Positions 1 to 7,673 of a stretch of 11,937 nucleotides of DNA are shown piece by piece. Below the pieces are notes generated by a model that did not search any database, had not been told where the DNA came from, and worked only from the letters and a program-made list of their open reading frames with translations. Position numbers and translations under genes: made by a program. Source of the stretch: an uncultured Flavobacteriales bacterium (GTDB lineage: Bacteria; Bacteroidota; Bacteroidia; Flavobacteriales_D; Sanyastnellaceae); contig CAJXOV010000024.1 of the NCBI GenBank assembly GCA_913057815.1, positions 1 to 11,937 of the forward strand, written 5' to 3'. Every line of letters starts with the position of its first letter. The stretch's first letter is position 1.

Positions 1-31
1 GTCGGCAGCGTCAGATGTGTATAAGAGACAG
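1..31 (+). other. Nextera/Tn5 library adapter (artefact)
   Basis: The first 31 bases match the Illumina Nextera read-1 adapter: a short primer part followed by the 19-base Tn5 mosaic end AGATGTGTATAAGAGACAG at 13-31. This is not genomic sequence. Its exact inverse complement ends the window, so the two look like terminal inverted repeats of a transposon but are not. The ATG at 15 lies inside the adapter and creates a false start for the first gene. Confidence 0.97.
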
Positions 32-32
32 A

Positions 33-1181
33 GCCATACGTATTCAAAGCGAACGTACAGCCCAAAAAGAGCATTCGGTTCCTCTTTATCTCACCAGCAG
101 TTTTACTTTTGATTCTACCGAAGAAGGAGCTGCTATTTTCGCTGGAGAAACTCAAGGCAATCTATATTCTCGGTTTTCCAATCCCAATACGGATGAGTTC
201 ATCGAAAAGATGTGCGCACTGGAAAAGTGTGAGTCTGGAGTGGCCACTGCCAGCGGAATGGCAGCGGTGAACACTGCTCTCATGGCACATTTAAAAACTG
301 GCGATCATGTGGTAGCGGCCAGCGCTATTTTTGGGAATTCAAGGTATATTCTTTCTGAGATTTTGAAAGGGTTTGGTGTGGAATGTACTTTTGTAGAAGT
401 AGATAATAGTGTTTCTTGGGAAGAAGCGATTCTACCTAATACCAAGCTACTATTTGTAGAAACTCCTTCCAATCCAACTCTGAAAATTGCGGATTTAAAA
501 TTCCTGGGTGAGCTTTGTAATGCGCATGATATTATTTATGTGGTAGATAACTGTTTTGCAACACCTGTGCTACAAATTCCAGTAGATTCCGGAGCAGACT
601 TAGTTCTTCATTCTGCCACTAAGTATATAGATGGTCAGGGGCGTGTTTTGGGTGGCTGCATAGTAGGGAGCGAAAAATTTGTAAAACCATGTTATGACTA
701 TATCAGAAGAACAGGGGCTTCTCTGTCGCCATTTAACGCTTGGATACTTTCTAAAAGTTTAGAAACTTTAGCTATTAGAATGGATAGGCACTGTGCTTCT
801 GCAGTGTTGGTAAATGAGTTCTTAAAATCAGAATCGGAAATTGATTTCACCATTTATCCGCATGATGGAGACCATCCAAATTTCATTTTAGCCAAGCGTC
901 AGATGAAACAGGGAGGAGGTTTAGTAGGTTGTCAAGTAGCTGGCGGAAAAGAAAGAGGCGCACGTTTTTTAAATGCGTTAAACATGATTTCACTCACTGC
1001 TAATCTAGGAGATTCTAGAACCATAGCTACGCACCCAGCCTCTACTACACATTCTAAATTGTCTTCAGAAAGTCAATTAGAAGTAGGAATTACACCAGGA
1101 TTTATCCGCTTTTCAGTAGGGTTAGAACATCCCGAAGACATCATCAATGACATTAACCAAGCACTCCAAAAATCGAAATAA
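33..1181 (+). CDS. metZ: O-acylhomoserine sulfhydrylase (MetZ-like), 5' partial
   Basis: PLP-dependent enzyme of the Cys/Met metabolism family. The likely reaction is O-succinyl- or O-acetylhomoserine plus sulfide to homocysteine, in the cytoplasm. About 382 native residues are present. Family motifs visible are YSRFSNPNT near the N-terminus, ATASGMAA, the VVDNCFATP segment with the PLP-binding Asp, and the Schiff-base lysine in HSATKYIDGQGR (AAG codon at 621-623). The C-terminus is complete, ending in the typical GFIRFSVGLEHPEDI block. The 5' end is cut by the library adapter; the open frame continues into it and begins falsely at 15 with the residues MCIRDR. By comparison with the family only some ten N-terminal residues should be missing. 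The stop overlaps the next start (TAATG at 1179-1183), so the two genes are translationally coupled. Cystathionine gamma-synthase or gamma-lyase are alternatives in the same family, but the acyltransferase next door favours direct sulfhydrylation. Confidence 0.9.
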   Translation, partial: AIRIQSERTAQKEHSVPLYLTSSFTFDSTEEGAAIFAGETQGNLYSRFSNPNTDEFIEKMCALEKCESGVATASGMAAVNTALMAHLKTGDHVVAASAIFGNSRYILSEILKGFGVECTFVEVDNSVSWEEAILPNTKLLFVETPSNPTLKIADLKFLGELCNAHDIIYVVDNCFATPVLQIPVDSGADLVLHSATKYIDGQGRVLGGCIVGSEKFVKPCYDYIRRTGASLSPFNAWILSKSLETLAIRMDRHCASAVLVNEFLKSESEIDFTIYPHDGDHPNFILAKRQMKQGGGLVGCQVAGGKERGARFLNALNMISLTANLGDSRTIATHPASTTHSKLSSESQLEVGITPGFIRFSVGLEHPEDIINDINQALQKSK

Positions 1182-4100
1182 TGAACCCACATAATTACCT
1201 ATTAACTTCCCCCTACAAACTAGAGTCTGGAGAACAAATTCCAGATATTACCTTGGCTTATCACACCACAGGAACTTTAAATAAAAACCGTTCTAATGTG
1301 GTTTGGGTTTTCCATGCACTCACTGCTAATTCTGATGTTATGGAATGGTGGCCAGGAGTTTTTGGTTCAGGTCAGGTTTTTAATCCTGAGGAACATTTTA
1401 TCATTTGCGTTAATGTACTGGGCTCACCTTATGGAAGTTCTTTTCCTCAAGGATTAACATTCCCTCAGTTCACGGTTAGAGATGTGGTAGGGCTTCACTT
1501 AAAACTGGCCAAACACTTAGAAATTGACCAAATACAAGTAGCCATAGGAGGTTCTTTTGGTGGAGCGCAAGCACTAGAATTTGCCTACAGTTTTTCTGGG
1601 GGAATAGACCAATTGATTCTCTTAGCATCCAGTGCTAAGGAATCTGCCTGGGGAATAGCAGTGCATGAATCACAGCGACTGGCTTTGGAGTCCGACCCTA
1701 CATTTGGCGAGTTGGGCGGTGGAGCTTTCGGAATGAAAGCAGCCCGTTCAGCAGCTTTACTAACCTACAGAACTAGTGAATCATTTATAGCCACACAAAC
1801 AGATGAAGATGAAAAATTAGACAATTACTTGGCCTCCTCTTACATTCAATACCAAGGAGACAAATTCGTAAAACGATTTAACGCACTGAGCTATTACTAC
1901 CTATCAAAATGCCTGGATAGCCATAGCATAGGTAGAGACAGAGGTGGCGTAGAATACGCGCTGAGCAAAATTCAAATACCTACGCTAGTGATAGGTATAA
2001 CTTCGGATGCCCTGGTTCCAGTTAGACTCCAGCAATTTCTAGCTGAATACCTGCCCAACTCTGCCTATAGAGAATTAGAATCTGAATATGGACATGATGG
2101 ATTCTTAGTAGAAACGGTGAAAATCTCAAGCGAGATTAAGGACTTTTTATCTCCTAAGTACTTAACTAAACTCAAAAAGCGAACAGTGTTAAAATTTGGC
2201 GGAACATCTCTGGCCAATGGTCAACCCATAGAAGCCGTATTGGAAATTATTTTTAATCAAGCTAAAGAAAAATCTCTGGCACTAGTGGTTTCTGCTAAAG
2301 ATGATTCTACCGACAGGTTAGAAACCCTTTATATGAAAGCTGTTAAAGGAGAATCATTTGCTAAAGAATTAGATGAATTTATAGCGTTGCAATACTATGA
2401 TGGACTTCCGTTTTTAGCCGACAAATGCAAGAACTCTCTCTCTACTAAGCTAGAAGCACTATCTCTGCTTAACATGGATTCTGAAACAGTTAAAAATGAA
2501 ATCTTAGCAGCAGGTGAACTTATTAGCGCGTTGCAAATCACTGAGCTTCTAAAATCAAGAGGGTTAAAAGCTGAATTCATTGATGCCCGTGAAGTGATTT
2601 GGAAAAAAGAAAATGGATTGGTCGATAATTTGACCTCCAAAGTCTTAGTGAACAAAAGGCTAGAACTCATAGATGACCAAACAATTCCTGTATTTACTGG
2701 TTATATAGTTTCTAATCAAAAGGGACAAACTAGTAACCTAGGGAGAAACGGGTCTAATTATTCTGCTACGCTGCTGGCATCATTCATTCAAGCAGAAGAG
2801 GTGCAGAACTGGACGAACATAGATGGCGTCTATTCTGCTAGCCCGAAATATGTGCATAATGCTGCTAAAATTTCGGCATTATCATATAAGGAGGCCAATG
2901 AGTTAGCCAACTTTGGCGCCAGTATTCTCCATGCTAAAACTATTAAACCACTTATAGCGGCTAAAATTCCGCTGCTCATAAAGTCCACCCTGAATCCTAA
3001 AGCCGAAGGAACTCTTATCTCAGATCAAAAATCAGGGAAAGGAATGAAGGCCGTGAGTGTTATAGAAGATGTAGCATTAATTAAAATCCAAGGTTCCGGA
3101 CTATTAGAAAACATAGGAATTGATGGCAGAATATTCTCTACACTAGGACGGCTAAACATATCTATAAGAGTAATCAGTCAAGCGAGTTCTGAGCGTGGAA
3201 TAGGTTTTGTCATAGACCAATGCGATCAGTACCAAGCTCAAAAAGCGCTACTCACAGAGTTCGAGAAAGAACTAAAATCAGGAGAGGTATCAGTCATATC
3301 TGCAGATACTAATATGTCTATTATAGCCATTCTAGGAAGGCATAATTACTCATTAGAGAAAGCTATTGGCGGACTGCGAAGAAATAAGATTTGGCTACAC
3401 CTTATTAGCAATAGTATATCTGGTGAGCATATCTCTCTAGTAGTAGAGAATAAGCATCTCAAGAAAGCAGTAAATGTGGTTCACAATGAGGTGTTTGGTG
3501 TGACTAAAACATTGAACGTGTTCGCGTTTGGAAAAGGTACTGTAGGCGGAAGATTCTTAGACCAACTAGAGCAAACTACCTTAGAAACTGAGAAACACCG
3601 AGGTTTAAAAATTAGCCTTGTAGGTGTGGCAGATTCTAAAAAAGCTGTTTTCTGTGAATCTGGAATAAACGGCTGGGAAGAGCAATTGAAATACGCTACT
3701 CTTTCTAATCATCCAGAAGATGTTATCCAAATCCTTAAAGCGTCTGGTTTATCTGATATTGTGTTAGTAGATAATACTTCCTCCGAAGAAGTTACCGGAG
3801 CTTATGAGCTGTTTACTCAAGCCGGATTTGATTTAGTAGCTTCTAACAAAAAGGGGAATTCTTCTTCGTATGAATCCTATAAAAGCTTACGCGAAACGCT
3901 CCAGAAATCTGGCAAACAGTTTCTGTATGAGACCAATGTAGGTGCTGGATTGCCCATTATTGATACACTAAAGCATCTTAGGAATTCAGCCGATGTAATT
4001 ACCAGAGTAACAGGCGTTTTTAGTGGTTCTCTTAGTTACATTTTCAACCAATTCTCAGAGCTAGATGTTCCTTTTTCAAAAGTAATGTTAGAAGCCAGAG

Positions 4101-4567
4101 AAAAAGGATTTACAGAACCAGACCCTAGAGAAGATTTAAGTGGATTAGATGTAGCTAGAAAACTATTAATCTTAGCCAGAGAACTCGGCACTACCTCAGA
4201 AATGGAAGAGGTAGAAATAGAGAACTTGGTTCCCGAAACATTGCAACGCATAGCTTCTTATGAGGATTTTATAGCAGAAAAAGACCATTTAGACAGCTAC
4301 TATGCTGAACTAAAAAAGTCATTAAAAGAAGGATCTGTATTTAGATACACAGGAGATCTAAATTTAATAACCAACAAACTTAAAGTCTCTCTGGTGCAGG
4401 TAGAAAAAGAAACTCCACTTGGAAGCATTAAAAATGCAGACGCCATCATAGAGATTTATTCAGAAACCTACGGAGACCAACCCATGATTATTCAAGGTGC
4501 TGGGGCAGGTGCTGCGGTAACAGCCAGAGGTGTGTATTCGGATGTCGTAAGGTTAGGGAAAAGCTAG
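1181..4567 (+). CDS. MetX / aspartate kinase / homoserine dehydrogenase triple fusion
   Basis: One uninterrupted 1128-residue frame carries three enzymes. Residues 1 to about 325 are an alpha/beta-hydrolase homoserine O-acyltransferase (MetX type): HALTAN at 45-50, nucleophile elbow GGSFGG with Ser125, and Asp276 and His305 as the likely rest of the triad. Residues about 335-620 are aspartate kinase: KFGGTS at 338-343, AGELISA near 444, and the NIDGVYSASPK block near 546. Residues about 625-770 are ACT-type regulatory sequence, including the SQASSERGIGF segment. Residues about 778-1128 are homoserine dehydrogenase: NAD(P) loop FGKGTVGG at 783-790, ETNVGAGLPIIDTL at 917-930 and DPREDLSGLDVARK at 981-994. 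The last two-thirds have the length and order of a ThrA-type bifunctional enzyme. The protein would phosphorylate aspartate, reduce aspartate semialdehyde to homoserine, and acylate homoserine for the neighbouring sulfhydrylase. The acyl donor (acetyl- or succinyl-CoA) cannot be read from sequence. The ACT region suggests amino-acid feedback control. Confidence 0.93.
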   Translation: MNPHNYLLTSPYKLESGEQIPDITLAYHTTGTLNKNRSNVVWVFHALTANSDVMEWWPGVFGSGQVFNPEEHFIICVNVLGSPYGSSFPQGLTFPQFTVRDVVGLHLKLAKHLEIDQIQVAIGGSFGGAQALEFAYSFSGGIDQLILLASSAKESAWGIAVHESQRLALESDPTFGELGGGAFGMKAARSAALLTYRTSESFIATQTDEDEKLDNYLASSYIQYQGDKFVKRFNALSYYYLSKCLDSHSIGRDRGGVEYALSKIQIPTLVIGITSDALVPVRLQQFLAEYLPNSAYRELESEYGHDGFLVETVKISSEIKDFLSPKYLTKLKKRTVLKFGGTSLANGQPIEAVLEIIFNQAKEKSLALVVSAKDDSTDRLETLYMKAVKGESFAKELDEFIALQYYDGLPFLADKCKNSLSTKLEALSLLNMDSETVKNEILAAGELISALQITELLKSRGLKAEFIDAREVIWKKENGLVDNLTSKVLVNKRLELIDDQTIPVFTGYIVSNQKGQTSNLGRNGSNYSATLLASFIQAEEVQNWTNIDGVYSASPKYVHNAAKISALSYKEANELANFGASILHAKTIKPLIAAKIPLLIKSTLNPKAEGTLISDQKSGKGMKAVSVIEDVALIKIQGSGLLENIGIDGRIFSTLGRLNISIRVISQASSERGIGFVIDQCDQYQAQKALLTEFEKELKSGEVSVISADTNMSIIAILGRHNYSLEKAIGGLRRNKIWLHLISNSISGEHISLVVENKHLKKAVNVVHNEVFGVTKTLNVFAFGKGTVGGRFLDQLEQTTLETEKHRGLKISLVGVADSKKAVFCESGINGWEEQLKYATLSNHPEDVIQILKASGLSDIVLVDNTSSEEVTGAYELFTQAGFDLVASNKKGNSSSYESYKSLRETLQKSGKQFLYETNVGAGLPIIDTLKHLRNSADVITRVTGVFSGSLSYIFNQFSELDVPFSKVMLEAREKGFTEPDPREDLSGLDVARKLLILARELGTTSEMEEVEIENLVPETLQRIASYEDFIAEKDHLDSYYAELKKSLKEGSVFRYTGDLNLITNKLKVSLVQVEKETPLGSIKNADAIIEIYSETYGDQPMIIQGAGAGAAVTARGVYSDVVRLGKS

Positions 4568-4593
4568 GAAATATCATAGATTGCACTCATTCC

Positions 4594-5061
4594 ATGAAAG
4601 AAATCAGTATTAAAAAAGGAGACATCCTCCAAAGAAAAGGCGATTTAAATAGCAAGATTTACAATGTAAAGACTGGCTTATTGAGAAGCTATACCATTGA
4701 CGAACAAGGAAAAGAACACATTTATATGTTTGCTCCCGAAGATTGGATCATGTCTGATAACACCTTAGATAACGAGCCGTGTGATCTGTTCATAGATGCT
4801 TTGGAAGACTCTGAATTAGAAATGAGAAACAAAGACTTTACTGATGCTGACGTAAATACAGATAAGATTCTAAGAAGAATGGGTGTGTTACAAAAGCGGG
4901 TAATTATGCTCATGAGTTCTTCTGCTATAGAGAGATACGATCACTTTGTAGAACGTTACCCTCAGATAGTTCAGAGAGTACCTCAGAAGATGATAGCATC
5001 CTATTTAGGAATAACTCCCGAGGCTTTGAGTAGAGTTAAAAAAGAGAGATTTAGGAAATAG
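4594..5061 (+). CDS. short Crp/Fnr-family transcriptional regulator
   Basis: A 155-residue regulator. Residues about 3-75 form a cyclic-nucleotide-binding-type beta-roll (KKGDILQRKGD, then GLLRSYTIDEQGKEHIYMFAPEDW). A long dimerisation helix follows at about 85-118, then a C-terminal helix-turn-helix at about 127-152 (RVPQKMIASYLGITPEALSRVKK), a motif usual in Bacteroidota Crp-like proteins. It begins directly at the first beta-strand and lacks the N-terminal helix of about 30 residues found in many relatives. The frame is open upstream, but I saw no in-frame ATG in the roughly 145 bases checked, so 4594 is the best start. The classical cAMP-contact residues of E. coli Crp are not evident, so the ligand is unknown. 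It starts 26 bases after the metX-thrA fusion and lies ahead of two redox/membrane genes it may control. Confidence 0.88.
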   Translation: MKEISIKKGDILQRKGDLNSKIYNVKTGLLRSYTIDEQGKEHIYMFAPEDWIMSDNTLDNEPCDLFIDALEDSELEMRNKDFTDADVNTDKILRRMGVLQKRVIMLMSSSAIERYDHFVERYPQIVQRVPQKMIASYLGITPEALSRVKKERFRK

Positions 5062-5136
5062 AAGTAGGATTCTTAACCTATGTCAATGCGCACATCGAAA
5101 AGCTGATGCACCTTTGATTCATAAAATATTTATAAA

Positions 5137-5667
5137 ATGAAAAAAATATTCGCCATTGGAGCTAGCAATAGCAAGAATTCGATAAATAAAATCTTTGCTA
5201 CGCATATAGCTAATTCACTAAATGACTCGGAAGTAACAACACTAGACTGGAATGAGCTAGTTCTACCTCTTTACAGCCCAGACTTAGAAGCAGAAACAGG
5301 AATTCCCGCTGAAGCGGCAGTATTCAAAAAAATGATTGAAGATTCAGATGGAATTGTGCTTTCACTAGCCGAACATAATGGATTGCCTACAGCAGCCTTT
5401 AAGAATTTATGGGATTGGACTTCGAGAATCGAACAAAAATTTTGGGCTGATAAGCCTATGTTTTTGGCGTCTACTTCTCCTGGAGGAAGAGGTGGAATAG
5501 GAGCTTTAGGAGCGATTAAGAATATCATTTCACATTTTGGTGGAAATGTAATTGAGGATTTCTCGCTTCCTTCTTTTCAGCAAAACTTACAGGATGGGAA
5601 AATAGTAGATGCTGAATTATCTGCTGCTTTAACTGAAAAAATCAACTCGTTTCAACAATCCCTTTAA
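5137..5667 (+). CDS. NAD(P)H-dependent FMN reductase-family flavoprotein
   Basis: A 176-residue flavodoxin-fold protein of the NADPH-dependent FMN reductase family (azoreductase/ChrR/ArsH-like group). The N-terminal phosphate loop is GASNSKNS at 8-15. AEHNGLPTAAFKNLWDW at 78-94 corresponds to the family's conserved NG-P-LKN-DW flavin-contact block. STSPGGRGG at 112-120 is the second conserved loop. It is cytosolic, with no signal peptide. It probably transfers electrons from NAD(P)H through FMN to quinones, azo compounds or similar acceptors, but the substrate cannot be stated. It follows the Crp-like gene by 75 bases and precedes the DoxX-like gene by only 9, so the latter two are very likely co-transcribed. 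The start is preceded by an A/T-rich leader rather than a Shine-Dalgarno site. Confidence 0.88.
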   Translation: MKKIFAIGASNSKNSINKIFATHIANSLNDSEVTTLDWNELVLPLYSPDLEAETGIPAEAAVFKKMIEDSDGIVLSLAEHNGLPTAAFKNLWDWTSRIEQKFWADKPMFLASTSPGGRGGIGALGAIKNIISHFGGNVIEDFSLPSFQQNLQDGKIVDAELSAALTEKINSFQQSL

Positions 5668-5676
5668 TCTCAGAAA

Positions 5677-6039
5677 ATGAAAAAGATAAAAATTATAAAC
5701 TTAGTAAGTACTGGGCTATTTACAGCTCTGATGCTCATGTCTGCTGGAATGTACATTTTCAATCATGAAGAAATGGTTACAGTATTCCTAGGGTTAGGAT
5801 TTCCTGAATGGTTGATTTATCCTTTGGCTACGGCTAAGATTTTAGGATTATTAGCTCTTTGGTTTAGCAAGTCTGATTCTCTGAAAGAATGGGCATATGC
5901 AGGATTTTTCTTTAATGCATTATTGGCTTTTGGAGCTCATGTAGGAATAAACGATGGAGATTTTCCGGGTGCTGTAATAGCTTTTGTTCTTATCGGAATA
6001 TCTTATTTCACTTGGAAGAAACTAGCTAAGGGAGTATAA
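5677..6039 (+). CDS. DoxX-like four-helix membrane protein
   Basis: A 120-residue integral inner-membrane protein with four hydrophobic helices at about 6-27, 45-63, 71-90 and 97-113. The GFPEWLIYPLATAKILGLLAL stretch followed by LKEWAYAGFFFNALLA is the characteristic pattern of the DoxX-like family (DoxX_2 type), and the length matches that family. Members are often found beside oxidoreductases and have been linked to redox or thiol stress, but their biochemistry is mostly undefined. It lies 9 bases behind the FMN reductase gene, which suggests a membrane partner or co-regulated function. No enzyme activity is claimed. Confidence 0.82.
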   Translation: MKKIKIINLVSTGLFTALMLMSAGMYIFNHEEMVTVFLGLGFPEWLIYPLATAKILGLLALWFSKSDSLKEWAYAGFFFNALLAFGAHVGINDGDFPGAVIAFVLIGISYFTWKKLAKGV

Positions 6040-6091
6040 GTATTTAACAGGTCAGAAAATCACCCACATACTTTGGTGATTGGCTTAAGTG

Positions 6092-6099
6092 TAATTTTA
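6092..6099 (+). promoter_or_regulatory. possible Bacteroidota -7 element before the DUF2867 gene
   Basis: TAATTTTA at 6092-6099 matches the Bacteroidota -7 consensus TAnnTTTG except at the last base. TTTG at 6072-6075 lies 16 bases upstream, slightly short for the usual -33 spacing. The ATG is at 6117, which would leave a leader of about ten bases. In AT-rich DNA such matches arise easily by chance, so this is only a candidate. Confidence 0.25.
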
Positions 6100-6116
6100 G
6101 CGTCATTTGCAGTAGA

Positions 6117-7541
6117 ATGAAAATACTACTTACAGGCTCGAATGGCTATATAGGGAAAAGATTACTACCAGTTTTAGTGGAAGCAGGGCATGAAGTGGTC
6201 TGCTGCGTGAGAGACCCAGAGCGGTTTAATCCCCCAAAATCTAATAGAGGCAGTCTTTCTGTCATCGAGCTGGACTTGCTTAAAGAATCTACGTTAAGTA
6301 ACATCCCTAAAGACATAGATGGCGCATATTATTTGGTTCATTCCATGTCTTCTGAAGGAGATTTTTCTTCCTTAGAAGAAGAATGTGCCATAAACTTTAG
6401 AGATGCTATTTCCAATACTAACACTGCTCAAGTTATCTACCTAAGTGGAATCGTCAATGAATCTAATCTTTCTAAGCACCTCAGTTCTAGAAAAAACGTG
6501 GAAATGGAGTTGGCCAAAGGGAGTTATAATTTTACAACGCTCAGGGCAGGAATTATTATAGGTTCTGGAAGTGCTTCTTTTGAAATCATTAGAGATTTGG
6601 TAGAAAAATTACCAATCATGATAACGCCTAAGTGGTTAAATACCAAATGTCAACCGATAGGTATATCTGATGTAATGGCATTTTTATCTGGCTGTCTTTT
6701 TAACCCGAAAGTCTACAATCAGAGTTTCGACATAGGAGGGCCTGATGTCCTGGATTATAAAGAAATGTTGTTGGAGTTTGGTGCTTCTAGAAAGCTTTGG
6801 AGGAGAATTTATATTGTACCCATAATGACTCCCAAATTGTCCTCCTACTGGCTATATTTCGTCACTTCTACTTCTTACAAATTAGCTCAATCTTTAGTAG
6901 ACAGCATGAAGGTAGAAGTAGTCTGTGAAGATCGCAGAATAAATAGGATATTAGGAATTGAACCAATCAGTTACAGAGAGGCGTTGCAAAAAGCATTTGC
7001 TAAGATTGAAAACAATGAAATAGTTTCTAGTTGGAAAGATGCTTATGTGAGTAGTGGTGTGGTTTACAGTATTTCTGAGTTTATTCAAGTTCCCACTTTT
7101 GGGTGCTTTACAGACCAAAGAACCTCTAAAGTAGATAATATAGACAAGACTATTTATAGAGTCTGGAGTATAGGAGGTAAGACAGGGTGGTATTATGGGA
7201 CATGGCTCTGGAAACTAAGAGGCTATGTAGACAAGCTTAGTGGAGGTGTAGGTTTGAGAAGAGGGAGAACCAATCCCCATGAAATTAGCGTGGGGGATTC
7301 TTTGGACTTTTGGAGGGTTCTATATGCCAATAAAGAAGAAGGAAGACTGCTCCTTCTAGCCGAGATGAAACTACCTGGAGAAGCATGGCTCGAATTTAAA
7401 ATGCAGGGAGATGAGCTGGTTCAAACAGCCACTTTTCGTCCACTAGGGTTAGCAGGGAGAATGTATTGGTATGCCGTGCTTCCATTTCATGGATTTATCT
7501 TTAGCGGAATGCTCAGGAAATTGGCGAATACAAAGTCCTAA
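6117..7541 (+). CDS. NmrA-like Rossmann protein with C-terminal DUF2867 domain
   Basis: A 474-residue two-domain protein. Residues 1 to about 300 are an atypical short-chain dehydrogenase/NmrA-like NAD(P)-binding domain, with the dinucleotide loop TGSNGYIG at 6-13, VRDPERF at 31-37, YLVHSM at 72-77 and YLSGI at 108-112. The region around 235-300 is a linker or cap. Residues about 310-470 are a DUF2867 domain, recognised by GWYYGTWLWKLRGYVDKL near 357-374, GGVGLRRGRTNPHEISVGD at 376-394, DFWRV at 397-401 and LAEMKLPGEAWLEF. This architecture and length are common for proteins annotated as SDR-family oxidoreductase or DUF2867 protein. The usual SDR Tyr-x-x-x-Lys active site is not seen, so it may be a sensor or isomerase rather than a dehydrogenase. 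It is 77 bases downstream of the DoxX-like gene and may have its own promoter. Confidence 0.85.
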   Translation: MKILLTGSNGYIGKRLLPVLVEAGHEVVCCVRDPERFNPPKSNRGSLSVIELDLLKESTLSNIPKDIDGAYYLVHSMSSEGDFSSLEEECAINFRDAISNTNTAQVIYLSGIVNESNLSKHLSSRKNVEMELAKGSYNFTTLRAGIIIGSGSASFEIIRDLVEKLPIMITPKWLNTKCQPIGISDVMAFLSGCLFNPKVYNQSFDIGGPDVLDYKEMLLEFGASRKLWRRIYIVPIMTPKLSSYWLYFVTSTSYKLAQSLVDSMKVEVVCEDRRINRILGIEPISYREALQKAFAKIENNEIVSSWKDAYVSSGVVYSISEFIQVPTFGCFTDQRTSKVDNIDKTIYRVWSIGGKTGWYYGTWLWKLRGYVDKLSGGVGLRRGRTNPHEISVGDSLDFWRVLYANKEEGRLLLLAEMKLPGEAWLEFKMQGDELVQTATFRPLGLAGRMYWYAVLPFHGFIFSGMLRKLANTKS

Positions 7542-7614
7542 AATAACTTCTTTCAATTATTCATAGGACTTTCTGCAAAGCTTTAGGTCTAATGTTGCTT
7601 ACACTCTAGATTAT

Positions 7615-7630
7615 ATTGAACGATTTCAAT
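7615..7630. promoter_or_regulatory. small dyad upstream of proC
   Basis: ATTGAA (7615-7620) and TTCAAT (7625-7630) form a 6-base inverted repeat around a 4-base centre, about 43 bases before the proC start. The same 132-base gap contains the 10-base direct repeat TTTCAATTAT at 7551-7560 and 7624-7633. The dyad could be a regulator site, but it is short and A/T-rich and no matching regulator is known. The rest of the gap 7542-7673 shows no gene and no terminator. Confidence 0.2.
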
Positions 7631-7673
7631 TATCAAGAGAACCTAATTATTAGTTTCACAGTAAAAAGTGCAT

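Noticed and set aside
2395..2670. Minus-strand open frame of 91 codons
   Set aside because: Lies wholly inside the aspartate kinase part of the fusion; low-complexity Ser/Leu-rich translation typical of a shadow frame.
6058..6081. Hairpin AATCACC / GGTGATT as a terminator after the DoxX-like gene
   Set aside because: Only 7 base pairs with a 10-base loop and no T-run follows; part of it may instead overlap a weak promoter.
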